A stretch of DNA of 64,000 bases. Origin: Lytechinus pictus. Taxonomy: Eukaryota; Echinodermata; Echinoidea; Temnopleuroida; Toxopneustidae. Both the position numbers and the translations under genes were made by a program. The stretch is taken from the NCBI RefSeq assembly GCF_037042905.1, contig NC_087261.1, positions 11,484,217-11,548,216 of the forward strand. The letters run 5' to 3'. The notes beneath the pieces were generated by a model. The model was not told the DNA's origin. It worked only from the letters and a program-made list of their open reading frames with translations, and made no database searches. Below, piece after piece: positions 30,765 through 43,400 of the stretch (the first letter of the stretch is position 1; every line of letters begins with the position of its first letter).

Positions 30765-31395
30765 TGTCAAATTTTTTCTGGTACGAAAATCTTTATTTTG
30801 TATTGATGACCCTTTTTTTTTTTTTTTTTTTTTTTTTTGCTTGTCAAATTTTTGGGCGGCCAATTTTGCCCCCCCTGTGAAAAATCCTAGGTACGCCACT
30901 GATCTGATTCATGAAACTTGGACATAAGAGTAATCAAGTATCTTTGAACATGGACATGGACTTTGGCCATGTTGGGGGTATTTGTTGAGTCACCATCATA
31001 ACTCTGTAAGTATATTGGTCTAGTTCATAAAAATTGGACTTCAGAGTCATCAAGTTTCACTGAACATCTCATGGATTTTCAGGTCACATGACCAAAGTCA
31101 AAGGTCATTTAAGATCATTGAACTTTGGCCATTTTAGAGGTAATTGTTAGATTGCTGTCATAACTTTCAAAGTTCATAGATATAGTGTATAAAATGTGGA
31201 TATAGGGGTAATCAAGTATCACTGACAAGTTTTAGGTCACATGATCAAGGTCAAATGTCAATGAACGTAGTATTGTATCATTTTATGAATGGTGTTTTTT
31301 GTGAATAATTATTTTATAGTAGTTTTCAAAGTCAGCACTGCTGCTATATTGAATCGCGTGATGCAGGTGAGACAGCCAGAGGCATTCCACTTGTT
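30031..31395 (+). mobile_element. TIR element with ~163-bp units carrying DR1 motifs, copy 2
   Basis: Same ends as copy 1 (GTCTCACCTGCAT 30036-30048; ATGCAGGTGAGAC 31361-31373). More units are present, with perfect AGGTCAAAGGTCA at 30410-30422 and 30574-30586 and degenerate forms elsewhere. It contains a nested insertion (30658-30900). Confidence 0.8.
30658..30900. mobile_element. nested 243-bp poly-T element with 11-bp target duplication
   Basis: GATCTGATTCA at 30647-30657 is repeated at 30901-30911, around ends CTAGCGTACCTACGG and CCTAGGTACGCCACT. The interior has two long T tracts each followed by GCTTGTCAAATTTTT, plus C- and G-rich arms. The lysine-rich minus-strand frame here is an artefact of poly-T. 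Confidence 0.85.
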
Positions 31396-31520
31396 TAACA
31401 ATTAAAACAACCGTATGATGCTTAATTTATTGATAAATAAGTATTAAAAATTAAACTTAAAAAAAAAGATTTTACACACTTGATTAAACTCTTAACAACT
31501 ACTGTAAGGTTTATAACGTA

Positions 31521-32300
31521 GTACCAGGGGCGGCGGAACCGGGGATGTAGGGGGCACTTGCCCCAAAAATTATGACTAGGAAAAAAATTCCTTTTTTCAA
31601 AATGGAAAGTGCCCTTTTTTCAAATTGATATGTGTCCTCTTTCAAAATAGAATTCTTTTTTGAAGTAAAACATTTTAGGTTAGAAAATCACTTTTTTTTG
31701 CTCGCGCTCGCATCAGTTACTATTTAGTAAGGTACTTAGTTACAAAAAGGTTAGAGTGTCCAGTTTTCAGTGGGAATATCATAAATTTTCCGCTCGCGCT
31801 TCGTGCTCTCATCAATTATTGTTAAGTATGATAGGCCCTATTCATTATGTCCTTGGTTACAGAAAGTGCTTAAAGTGTCCACTTTTAGGTTAGAATATCA
31901 CAAATCTTCAGCTCGCGCTTTGCGCTCGCATCACATTTTTGTTTAGTAAGGTACTTATCCTGTTCTTGGTTACAAAGAAGTGCTTAGCCTTAGAATGACA
32001 AGTTTTCAGCTTAGAATATCACAAATTTTCAGCTCGCGCTTCGCGCTCGCATTATTCGATTGATGAGATATGTATCATATGAGTCATTATGCAGTCCTTA
32101 CCAGCTTCCTTTTCTGGTCAGTATATTATAAATTTCAGCTCCCGCTCGCGTAAATTCTTTAGTGAGATATCCATCTTTTTCATGATAACAAAAACTGCTT
32201 GGAATAATTTTCAGGTCTTATTAGTACATGAAATATCCAAAAGTTTGAGCTCGCAAAATATCACAAGGATTCCCTTTTTAATAGTTTTTTGCGTGATATT
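31521..32300. repeat. array with GCTCGCGCTTCGCGCTCGCA palindromes
   Basis: Begins CCAGGGGCGGCGGAACCGGG. The palindromic core recurs near 31700, 31790, 31910, 32031 and (degenerate) 32137, spaced about 90-120 bp within AT-rich units ending in AATATCACAAATTTTCAGC. Confidence 0.75.
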
Positions 32301-33677
32301 AACCAAAGAACAAGTTTCACAACTTAAGATTTGAAAATGCTTCAAAACCAATAGAGTCTAAATACATATTTTATCAACTAGAAATTATTTAAAAGGGAGT
32401 TGCTCAACCTAATCACTACAAAACACATAATTACTTAACGCAGATGATAATATCATGGTGAAAATATCCCTTTGTATCAAATGCCCATTTGGACATACAA
32501 CCCTTTGTTTGAAGAAAGAAAATGCATTACATTTTGATATTTTATTCATAATAGCACAATGCATTATTGCATAATCTGTGCTTTGAGCTGGTCATCTGTT
32601 TTCGAGCCCTTCCGAGACGACTGTTCATCGCCGAGTAATCGTTTTATTTGTTTTTAAGGAGAAAACACATTCTTTGTCAACCTTTCTCTAGAAAAAAAAA
32701 TAATTGATAATCTCAGAAAAGACTAGATTAGATTAAAACTGGAATGAATAATTACTTTCTAATTCTTTTAGATTAATATTTTAAAATCTCATTTAGATAC
32801 ATTGATCCTTTTGCCCCCCCCCCCCTCGCCCTTGCAATCCTCATAATTCAGCACATTTGGAACAGATACATGTATTACAAGGAGAGTAACAGACTAATTC
32901 CGCAAAAAAAATAAATGTCTTAAATATAATCCTTGTAAAAATAAGCATATTAATGCTTGCTGGTTCGTTATTTCTGAAATTCGTGTGGGTTGTTGACATG
33001 CTTGGTGAGAAAAGAATCAATACAGTACTTACCAAAAGACAACACAGCTGTTGTTTTCTCCAGTGAGGGCAGGGCCGTGAAAAGGTCGTGAGAAAATACA
33101 CTTTTGTGTGTTTATTTTCTTGATACATATATATATCTACACCCACAAGTTCCTATTGGTCACCAGATCATAAACTTAATTATATCAAAAATAACTTTAC
33201 GGTGTTAATTATACTAAAGACAAGAAGCAAATTTATAAGGTATAGCCATATAGGGCGAAATTTAACCCTTTTTATGCATGGTATACTACAGTACCTATGT
33301 CTACGAAATGTGAATGGCGCCAGCACAAATATCATTGTACCACATGTGTATAGCCCCATATTATTTGGGGCGGCTATATTTAGACTTAATAATCGCATTT
33401 AATTGTATTTTATGATGGTATGTAGGCTATTGAAAATGAAAATATGATATGAATGAATTGAATTAAGATAATAATCAGGGGGCGTCGCCAGGCTATTCAT
33501 ACTGGGCAAGAGGTCTTAGAAGGACGTCATCAACTGGATTGAATATTTTTTGGAGATACATGACCTATCTAGTTCATATTTTTTTCTTTTTTATTATTAT
33601 CATTTTTTACTGCTTCTCCCACAACTTGAAAAATCAGAGGGCATTCGCTCCTGCTCCCCCAATGCCCCCCCCCCCCC

Positions 33678-33844
33678 GTTTCATAAAGCTGTTCGTAAGT
33701 TAAGAGCGACTTGAAGAATGACTGGTGATCCTTACACGCGCTAAACCATCGCCAATGAACATTTTGGTGTACACCATTTAACAAAAGAAAGGATCACCAG
33801 TCGTTCTTAAAGTCGCTCTTAACTTAGGAACAGCTTTATGAACG
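33678..33844. mobile_element. 167-bp palindromic MITE
   Basis: GTTTCATAAAGCTGTTCGTA and TAGGAACAGCTTTATGAAC arms, continuing inward as AAGAGCGACTT and GACTGGTGATCCTT with their complements. The whole forms one hairpin. Confidence 0.88.
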
Positions 33845-33971
33845 TTTTCAATTGGTGTGTCAGGGATAGAGGTGGCTCCAGCTAGTGTGTATCCAGGTAA
33901 TGGTCCCGGTCACACTGACAAAACTGACCGATGATAACCCATTGAAGACACGAATAGTTTTTGTTTTGATC

Positions 33972-34102
33972 TGGGGCCTGTTGCAGAAAGAGTTGCGTTT
34001 AAACACAAGTTCTGAATACGGGTGCTTCATTGGCTGAAAATCGAGTTGCGCAAGATTTTTTTTAGTTGCGTTTGATCGCAACTCTTTCTGCAACGGGCCC
34101 CT
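33972..34102. mobile_element. 131-bp MITE, GGGGCCTGTTGCAGAAAGAG ends
   Basis: GGGGCCTGTTGCAGAAAGAG and CTCTTTCTGCAACGGGCCCC are inverted ends, with GTTGCGTTTxAxC arms. Confidence 0.85.
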
Positions 34103-35297
34103 GTAGTCGGTTTTATTATAGTATATCTGTATCATGATGAAGCAAGACAACCGATATAGGCGAGCTTTAATCAAAATCTGAATGATAAAATAACAAAAAG
34201 GACATGACACTGTTCCTCCCTTGCTTTTGTTTAGTAATATACACCCCCCCCCCAAAAAAAAAAAAAAAAAACTTGAAGAGAGAAACATCGCAGTGCTGTC
34301 GCCCTGTAGCCCATCTTTGTTATAAGTAGCCTTGGAATCTTGATTTTTTTAAAGGACACGAGTAATTTTTATACAAAATTTGAAAAACGGGACATAGATT
34401 TTGTTCCATCTCAAGCCCCTCATTTCACTCCCATTTCCAAAATTTGACAAAATTGCCCACCAACGCCTTTCGACAACTTCACTCCTTATAGTACGATACC
34501 AAAACAACTGCCAGTAAGTGAAACACTTATTGATAATTTTTTTTTTCATCGATTGTAAGAAATGTTTTTTAGAGTAAGAGAAAATACCTGAAATACCGAT
34601 TGTCCAGCTGTGATATCAGTAATTAACTGATAATAATTAATAGGTCTACATACGTTTTCCGTAAAGGTTTTTTTTTACACGTAATCATTCTTAATATTAC
34701 TGTTATACCAAATTTCTCTCTTTCTCTCTCATAACACACTTGTATCTTAGTATTCACATTCCGCATGTTACACTGATAACACTTTGCTACCAAAGTAATT
34801 ATATATGAAAAATAAATAGGATGACAAATGTTTAATAGAAAATGGTATTCGATTTAATAAATTCATTCGGGTAACAAAAACCAGCAATATACATAATAGA
34901 AACATACAAAACATTATAGAAGATTACATTTAACTACATATGAAATAGACAAACATGATAAGAAAGTACTACTTGTTTTTTCAGATTTATTTTAAAAAGA
35001 GTTAATAGGCCCGTTAATCATGTCTCGGAATATTTTGCCAAATTAGATTATATCCTTCATTTTAATCAAACGATGATATTCCAGTTTACGTATAAAAAAT
35101 ATTTTTCCCTAGATTGTTTTGACAATATTGCATTGGGAATTATAAATAGGCCATTGCCCAGGTAACTTACAATTATAAAATTATTATAATAATCAATTAA
35201 TCATAACCATGATTTTGTTGACATATGAACAAGACAGGTGTTTGACCAGGGAATACTGACTGATCTGTTCTGATATCCGTATAGATCAGTGCCCGCA

Positions 35298-35572
35298 GGC
35301 CCCGTTTTCACAAAGAATTGCGAGTGATCAATACCTTCTATGGATAACCAATAAGCTTTATTTTTTTTCCGTCAGAAAATGCACTTTGCATTTGGAAACA
35401 ATGAAATTGAAATATTGATTAGTTCTTGTTGCTTTTATATATGCACGGTTACCCTGTAAAATTATATTTTAAAAATGTATAATTAACGGTAATGATTGGT
35501 AATGGTGCTGTGCGTGCTATTGATAGTTTTGTTGATATGATCAAACGCAAAACTTTGCAAGGCGTGGCGCTG
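35298..35572. mobile_element. MITE, CAAAGAATTGCGAGTGATC family, old copy
   Basis: GGCCCCGTTTTCACAAAGAA at left; AACGCAAAACTTTGCAAGGC at right. Diverged member of the TTACAAAGAGTTGCG family. Confidence 0.6.
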
Positions 35573-38500
35573 GAGTGAAGTATACAGACACCCCAAAATT
35601 GCAATTAACAATATTCAACTCGAAGGCACCGTTACCTCGTGAATATAGCACGTACCATTAAAAGTGTTTGTTAATACTAATAATTTTTTTGTCAGAACTG
35701 AGTTAATGAAATTGCAAATTTACAAAACACCCAAACCTTTTAGTTTTATACAATCATTTTTTTATTCAAAGCAGATCGATTTGTGTAGCCTTCGTACTCG
35801 CCCACGCAATGGTGCCTATTCTGTTTCATACAATATACTCCCACGCCCGGGTCCCACGCCTAGGCCTATTTTAACATGCCCTCTCCTTTCTTCAATTCAT
35901 TATCGACAGACAAGCTACTCTCTGACAGTGTTTCTCTGAAAATACTCGAACCAGAACCCGATACTACCAGCAACGATCCGTTTTAGAGGTTACATGCATA
36001 TTAAAGTCGCGTTTACATTATTTTGCATGTGTTCATTCTTTCGGTTCACGTGTATAGTATATGCACTGGGTGTGTCCATACAGATTGAATTTAATGTCTA
36101 CTATGAACAAGGTATGAATAGCTGCTAAAAATGATATGGCATGGTCACAATCTCTACAATTACTAACGAACCATACAATCCATAATCATGGTGTCCAACA
36201 TGACCTGAAACACAGGTTGAATAATGACACGAAGAAAATGGTATAGACAAGTAACGGACAATTTGTTTGTATTGACACACTGCAAAACACTGTACATTAA
36301 TTAGAAAGAATCAAGTTAAATACCAGTTTGAATATGAAATACCGTGCTAACGTAAACAAACGAGTTTGTGATGAAAATACCGATTAGCCAGCGTTTTTGT
36401 TGCTGCTTATTTCAATTTTGTATTGGATTCAAGATTGTATTCAACATTACTTTCCGCATAGTCAATATCGGTCAGTGATATAGAAGTATCAATGATCAAA
36501 ATAAAATATATTAACTGAACACTGAGAAATTGCAGTTAAGCAAGAATATCATTTATAGCTGATGTGAGGGAACAACTTCTTGTTTGACTGTGGTAGGCAT
36601 AATAGCCTATAACTTTCAACAGAACTGATATTAAAAAGGGTATTTTTAATGGTTTTTAAGTTGAACCGGCGTGAACAAAAGAAACTCGTCGCTTAACACC
36701 ATCACCCGCCATCCAACTCCCTATAATGACGGCAATTAAAACATGTCGTGTGAAGTCAACAAGTCTTTCTTTTAGATGTTAACGAATTCAGAGTTAATCT
36801 TTTCTTTAATAAAAAAAAAAGATAAAGTGTGCCAAAAGTGTAGTGGGAGTAAATTTTGATTAAACTTGGAACTGAAAAGAATATATATTCACTCTTTTTA
36901 GAATGACCCAATGATCAATCAAGCTGGACTGATGACTGAAGTCAAGAGTTGAAATTATAAACATTCACTCCCAATTGATATAAGTCCACAATTATTGAAA
37001 CTTTGCTCCTTCAAGTGTGAACCTTTCAAGGATTTATTTTGAGTCGTAAAGTGGACCTGAGATAATTATGCCAGTATGAGCAACCGGGGAGTAAAAATTA
37101 AAACGTGAACTACGACAATGTTCGGTCAAGCGGGAGAGCCCATCCGAGATAAAACTTGAAGTTCATTAAGATCAAGTCTGAGAAATAATAAAAAAGAATG
37201 AGTTATGTGAATGTCAGACTTCTAGGTGCTTTCTCTTAATTATGTAATAGTTTATATGCCTCGCAAAAAGTTGCCAATTGATGAATTAGGATTCCTATTA
37301 TACTTGTCCTATAAATTAACATCCAAACGACCATCTAACACTTCCAAATCTATACCTTCTTCCTCTAGCTATTCTCATGATTATGACGAGATTTGAACAA
37401 AGTTAAAACGAACATTTTCGTTCCCTACAAACTTAAACATTAGATCAACAATCATGACATGATTAACGGTTACAAAAATATGATCACAATGTATATTTTT
37501 TCCGATTTTTTCTTTCATTTCCTGTTTAAAAAGATATACACATATGGTATACAAACGACCGTGTAGGCGTCTTTGAAAACAACACTTCATGGTAAAAAGA
37601 TATTTTGGAAATTAATAAAAAATAAATAAAAAATGATTGATTGCTTCACACGATATCATGCAAATCGAGAAATTGATTTGTTTACACAAGACCTTGGGAA
37701 CTAGCTCAGTAACCCAAATTCAAGCAGAGCTGATATTTTCTTATCCCGATGGAAACTCGTTTTAAACTGTGCATAGTTACTTCTGGTATGTTGAATATCA
37801 TTAATTTATAGTATTATATTTTAATTCATTTTCTTCGATAAGGGGTGGAATTTAGTGGAAATGATTCAAATATTGCATAGATTGACGTCATCCACTTAAT
37901 CTGGCTATAGGCCTATTCAAAAGTTCAAATAAATATGATAAAGTGATTTGCAATGAAAAGCTCGATTGATACAAAAAAATATTTTTACTAAGCATAAAAA
38001 GGTAAGTAGGATTGATTTGGGGAGAATTAGATTTTAATAGAAGAATAAGCAGTCAGGTGCCCGAGTGGAATACCATTTGGATCACAATGCACAAAATGTT
38101 ATCTGCGGAAGAGCCAATCATTGCGTCTGCAAATTTGAAAACATAACTAAGCAACCGATAGCCCATATATGGAAGACGATAAATTACCATTAACAAATAC
38201 TCGAGAGATATTGTCTTTTAGTAGGGTAGGAAGACTGCATTCATATTGCTTAGACTGGAATTGTGTTTGAACTGTTTCAATTATATCACGATTTTTCCGA
38301 TTGATATAGACTGTTGATATAGTCATTCTCGTGGGTCCCTGCCCAACATGTATGAAAAGTATCTACCATGCAGTTAAATCATGAATATGTAAAAATTACA
38401 AGATGACAATATTGCACTCCAAACCTTGCATGAGTGGATCGAATTCCTTTGATAATTCAATGATCACCCCTTGAGGATATTGAATTCTACGAGAGACAGT

Positions 38501-39223
38501 TCGTATCATTCCTCACTATCACCATTGATTGGAACACATACTCATTACAAATTGATCAAACTAACCTAATTATGACGTCATAACTTTATTCATCTTCATC
38601 AAATCCATGAAATAGATACACCCGGACTGGTTACCCCCGGACTTGCCTTTTATGTACCAAGTAATTTTTGTATGATGTCATGGATCTATGCAGATCTCAA
38701 GCCACATGCTTTAGTCATCATAAAGTTGCCATAAAGATCGACGATAACAATAACTCCATAGGGAGTATTTCAACACTGGCAGTCAATTAAAATACAATAT
38801 CAAAATTATTACAGAAGGATTTAAAATAAAACAACGTGTAATATTGTTAAATACAAATTAAGTTAACAAAATCAGACTATTAATCATGATTATGGAGACC
38901 TTATTATGTCATCAAAGTACAATGTGACACATAAATTGCAATAACTGAGCTTACATTATTTGTATAAAAAAGCTGACCTCGAGGTCAGAATGGTCTACAA
39001 TCATTGTACAACAAATTATATTTTGCAGAACCAACTCGAGGTTGACGGCATCGATGAGATCAATGGAATGTCATCCAACGTGACTGCCACTGGCCAAAGA
39101 GGGCAGGTCAATGATGTCAGGTGCGAAATGAAATCTTGCTCTGAAATTCCCAAACTTCAACCATCAATTAGCTAACAGTGATAGTCAGCAGTTAGATGGG
39201 AGTTCGGTCGTCGGCACGGTCGT
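35573..39223. other. intergenic, repeat-poor
   Basis: Apart from ordinary AT-rich low complexity I see no inverted-repeat element, no LINE tail and no exon-like frame. That contrasts with the rest of the window; it lies downstream of both CC2D1 and Mos. Confidence 0.5.
38585..39223 (-). promoter_or_regulatory. possible Mos 3' UTR with CPE-like and AATAAA motifs
   Basis: Read on the minus strand after the Mos stop, TTTTAT-type elements occur at 38969-38964 and 38831-38826, and an AATAAA at 38590-38585. TTTTAT is the cytoplasmic polyadenylation element that times mos translation in vertebrate oocytes. In AT-rich DNA these motifs are also expected by chance, and the elements are not close to the hexamer. 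Confidence 0.25.
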
Positions 39224-40525
39224 TCAAGCGACGTCATCGACACCGAGTCGCATTTCCAGCTCTCTCATGATCTCCCTTGCAGTCGGTCGGTCTTCGGGTT
39301 GTTTCGGCCAAGCCTTCGTGATAAGACGGCGATACCAGTCGTTTTCTATCTCGTTCTCGTTGTCGGGTAACTTTGGTCGCTTGTCCTTGGCGACGACCCC
39401 GAAGATGACAACATGATGATTCTCCCCTGCGTACGGCGTCTCTCGCGTTAACATCTGCCAAAGTGTGATCCCAAACGAATAGATATCGGCTTTGGTCGTA
39501 GGCGCGTCACCGCACAACAGCTCCGGCGCACGATATCCGCAGGTACCGGTTAGGTAGGATCGATTTGTAGGGCTTCTGAGACCTTTGCCATTCGAGCCAA
39601 AGACTTGTTGAGAACAGCCATAATCACATAGGCGACAAACATCATAATCGTCGACAATGACATTCGCTGGCTTGACGTCCAAGTGAGCAATGTTATGTGC
39701 GTGGGTATATTGCAAGGCACGGATAATGTGAAGAGCGAAATTCGAACGGCGTGCCAGCGGCAACCTCTCTGATGTTTCGTTGATCAGTTGTTGAAGGTTC
39801 CGCTTCCCCGCGTACTCCATGATGATAAAAGCACCAGCGTCGAAGTCTTCGACGGCACTTGTGGCTAGCACGTTGACGATGTTCTCGTGCTTTAAGTACA
39901 GGGCATTGACTTCCGCGCGAAAGCTCTGAAGCATCGCTTCGGCATTTGTCCTTCGTGGGCGCAGTACCTTGACGGCCACTCGTTGACCGCAGTACTTCCC
40001 GACAAACACTGATCCAAACCCGCCACTGCCAATCAAACCTTCCACATGAAAGTCGTCCGTAAGAAGATCCCGTGGCCTCACTGACACAGTATCATTGTTG
40101 TTATCCGTGACACAGTGGTATGTTGTCCTTGACGCATGCTGGTGCGTTATGATCCTAAACTTTGAATTCATGAGTGACTCCTCCATCTGAAATTCACTGT
40201 CTCCTTTAAGAATAAAAGCACTCTGTAGTCCCACTGATTTTTTCCTCTTGTTGGAATTGTGACAATATACCTCTGCTGAGTGATATTCTCTTGTCTTAAT
40301 CACACAGTCAGTGTGTCTCCTTCGTTTGAGATGAAACGTTTCTGAATCACAATCTCTGGGCGCTAAAAGGTTTTCAGTGGATATTGTCCTCTTCGAGCGT
40401 TGCAGGTATGCCTGATATATCCGCAGAAAGGCGAAATGCCGAGACAAAAGCCTCAGAATAACTTCGAATATTTTCGTCATTGTTCTTTTCAGCTGTGACT
40501 TCCAATAACTCGAATAGAAAGGCAC
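39224..40525 (-). CDS. MOS: Mos serine/threonine kinase, intronless
   Basis: Mos is the germline MAPKKK that activates MEK/MAPK during oocyte maturation and metaphase arrest. The single open frame of 433 residues carries a complete kinase domain from about residue 155. Visible are the glycine loop GSGGFGSV (166-173), VAVK with Lys186, helix-C Glu205, HLDVKPANV with catalytic Asp283, Lys285 and Asn288, APE at 333-335, and KADIYSFGITLWQM. The HLD in place of HRD and the KADIYSFxITLWQM block are Mos hallmarks, and a missing intron is usual for the family. The magnesium motif reads DYG (301-303) instead of DFG. The N-terminus is about 150 residues, longer than in vertebrate Mos, basic and not recognised. 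The start at MPF keeps Pro2, known in vertebrate Mos to control stability. Its GC content is visibly higher than that of its flanks. Confidence 0.93.
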   Translation of the reverse strand: MPFYSSYWKSQLKRTMTKIFEVILRLLSRHFAFLRIYQAYLQRSKRTISTENLLAPRDCDSETFHLKRRRHTDCVIKTREYHSAEVYCHNSNKRKKSVGLQSAFILKGDSEFQMEESLMNSKFRIITHQHASRTTYHCVTDNNNDTVSVRPRDLLTDDFHVEGLIGSGGFGSVFVGKYCGQRVAVKVLRPRRTNAEAMLQSFRAEVNALYLKHENIVNVLATSAVEDFDAGAFIIMEYAGKRNLQQLINETSERLPLARRSNFALHIIRALQYTHAHNIAHLDVKPANVIVDDYDVCRLCDYGCSQQVFGSNGKGLRSPTNRSYLTGTCGYRAPELLCGDAPTTKADIYSFGITLWQMLTRETPYAGENHHVVIFGVVAKDKRPKLPDNENEIENDWYRRLITKAWPKQPEDRPTAREIMRELEMRLGVDDVA

Positions 40526-42850
40526 AGCAATGCGCTGGCAATTGTCATGTCAATCGAGTGAGAGTGAAAATGGTAATTGATTGTTAAGAAAATCTCGGCA
40601 TTTTGCGAGGCAAATGTATATGCTTCTGATGTGCATAACGATGTAAGCAGCGACAGGTGCATGAAGTGGTCTAGACTTTTATTGATTTATTTCAGCCTAC
40701 CCTGGGCAACCAGGTGTTATTTTGTTCAAAAGGGAGCGCTTGATATTCCCATCATTGCAGTATTGTAAATTTGAAAATAAAAGTCATGTTAAAAATACCA
40801 CAGTCATTGAAAGAAAGAGATACCGCAATCTGCAATTATGACCTTTGAAATATCAATTTGAAGATTAATTTAGGAGTGTTTCATGACTTCGCTGATATTT
40901 CTGTGTCATACTCATCTAACTGTCAGGGTATGCATGGTATGCTAGCTAATAACGCATCTGTGACATCCAAGATATAAGAAGTCCGTGTTTCCTTTCACAT
41001 AGAGGCAGCAGTAACAATGATAAGATTAATATTTTTCAATTAGGAATGCGATGCCAGAAAAGGGATGTTATCCAGTGTGAATTACAGAAAAAGTTCCAGA
41101 AATGACGACAGTCATTTATGATGACAGTGTCGAATGTACGATTAGGACATAAATTCCATAGAATAGGATCAGTTTGTCAAGATAGTACTCAACTCGAGGA
41201 GTTCGGTCTCGAAAATCCATTTGCAAATTTCCTGTCAATCAAAAGTTCTCATTGCATTTAAACGATTTGTCAGCGGCCCATGTATAATTTCGCAAATTAA
41301 AATGAATGATGCTTAACCATGGGATGTTAAAATGAATAAATTACATTTGAAATGATCAGTGTTTCCCGAGTAAACATGGAACCACTATTATATGATCATT
41401 AGGTCAAATGGGCAGTAGGCACGGGGAACCACTCTGAGTACATCCATTTCAATGTAATAAAAGTGATGAAGAAGATATATTATCCAAGTTCGTCCATATT
41501 CGACTGGTAGAGAGACAAATCCGGCAAATACTCTGCATTGCTTTTATTCACAGAGGGAAAATATTACTCGTCACCAAAGAATAAGGATCTTGAAGACATC
41601 TTTGCTAATCATTGTTGCGTCACCTCGTTGATATTATGATCATTGTGTCTATGGTATCTCTGAAGAACTCAAGTGGCTCTGGAGGAATCTTCTGAAACTT
41701 GATCCTGGTTGAGTCTTCACAGTAAAGTTAGATCCGTCACAGATTTGCCTCATTGCAACCTCCAAAGTATTTCCACCAGCCAGGATTGCAGTAAAGCAAA
41801 CACACTTTAAGCGGCTAGATATGGTTAATATTACGAGTATACAATTGTGGTACACCCATAACATGAAATGTAAAGTAAAGGACACTCTGTAGAATGGTCT
41901 GTAGACTGGTAGAGTAGATCTCGGTACTTGAGGCAAGCCAATGACATTTTCAAGTTAATACCGGCAAAGCACACCCATACCCGTCAACCGACAGGCGTCG
42001 AATAGCAAGGGAGGCACGTTGGTAGTATAATGTGTATGCATTTTTATTATTTTTCTTACTGTATTACATTTCAGAATTGCTTTTCCCTGTGTATCAGTAA
42101 TTGTGTTAGATGAGTAAAGACCATATGACAGGCAATACCAGCATATTTCATAGCGCACAAGGGATCGATTACCTATTATATATAGAGATTACAAGATAAA
42201 GGTGCGTATACTGTCGCTATCCGGGTAATATTTTTTTCTTACCATATTTAAGTTCACAGAATAATGACAAAAGACATGAAGAACGGGTCAAGAAAAGTGG
42301 TCTTTAATTCAACAATAATGACAATGGTTGTTCAGTTGACCCTAATTATGATGGCACATTAAATCTTTTTTTATCATTGGTAGTGCTAAATCGAGTAAAA
42401 TGATGGAAAAAAATATTTGAAAAGATGAAAGAAATGAGGGGAAAAAAGAAACTCAAGAGCAAAAGAGCGAAGCGACCGAGCTTGTCATGGAGCGGCTTTT
42501 GCATTTTAAAAAGTGAAATTGGAGGATTTCGTGCATACTTTTGGTGAATTGTGTAATTTTTTTTAAATTTAAAAATGCAAATTTTCAAAGTGCCATTGAA
42601 ATTTCGAAACTACGAGGGGGCCCAAAATGTTGTTTGCAAAGCCATATATGCAGTAGAGGGGGGGGGGGGGGTGTTGATCCTCCCTACGCTGCGTATGGCC
42701 ATGGCATTGCAAACGAACATTAAATTTTAGGTAACCTTGTTAACCTTTTCAAAATATTCAATGTCACCGCTCCTCCCCCCCAAAAAAAAAATCATGGTCA
42801 AGGCTAGCCGAAAATAAATGGATAATAGGGAAATCCATAATGAAATAGAA
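40526..42850. other. region upstream of Mos, no gene seen
   Basis: Likely contains the Mos promoter (minus strand). I see no convincing TATA box or further exon. Short open frames have no recognisable motifs. Confidence 0.45.
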
Positions 42851-42860
42851 GGGAGATCGG

Positions 42861-43400
42861 GATGGTGAGAAAAAAAAGAAAGAGAGAGAGAGAGGGGGGG
42901 GGGTGAGTAAGAAGTATAGAGGCAAATATTATTATACAGCTATATGCATACGTTAAAAAGGATATAAAGGGGAAGCAAGTACGATTTCTTTTCTTCTTCC
43001 CATTCTTCTTTTGCTTTCTCTCTTTTCCCCATTTTCTCCTTTTCTTCTTCGTCTTCTCCACCACTTTTCTTTCTTTCTTTCTCTCTTTTTTATTCTTTCA
43101 TTTTCTTTCGCTTCTTCTTCATTTTCTTCTTCTTCTTTCTTCTTTCTTCTTCCTTTTGCTTTTTACTCCCCCTCGACTTCCGTCCTTTCTTTCGTTGTCT
43201 CTTTCTCTTCCTCATTATCTCCTTCTTATTCAATGTCATTCATCTTTTTCTTTCTTTCTTTATTCCTTTCTTTCTTTTTTTCCTTTCTCTTCTTCATGAT
43301 CTACTCCTTTTCTTCTGTTTTTATGGGTTTTTTCCTCCTTTTCTTTTTCTTCTCTTTCCCCTTCTTCTCTATATTCTTCCTGATTTTTGCAGATAAACAT
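42861..43400. repeat. GA-rich and long TTC/TCTTT-rich tracts
   Basis: A (GA)n/G run at about 42878-42906, then 400 bp of almost pure pyrimidine on the plus strand. It gives spurious phenylalanine/serine-rich frames. Confidence 0.85.

Noticed and set aside
30642-30899. Lysine-rich 85-codon minus-strand open frame
   Set aside because: It is the complement of two long poly-T tracts in a nested transposable element.
33860-34288. 142-codon minus-strand open frame
   Set aside because: Includes a MITE (33972-34102) and homopolymer runs; no family motif.
39234-39461. 75-codon minus-strand frame inside Mos
   Set aside because: Out-of-frame shadow of the kinase coding sequence.
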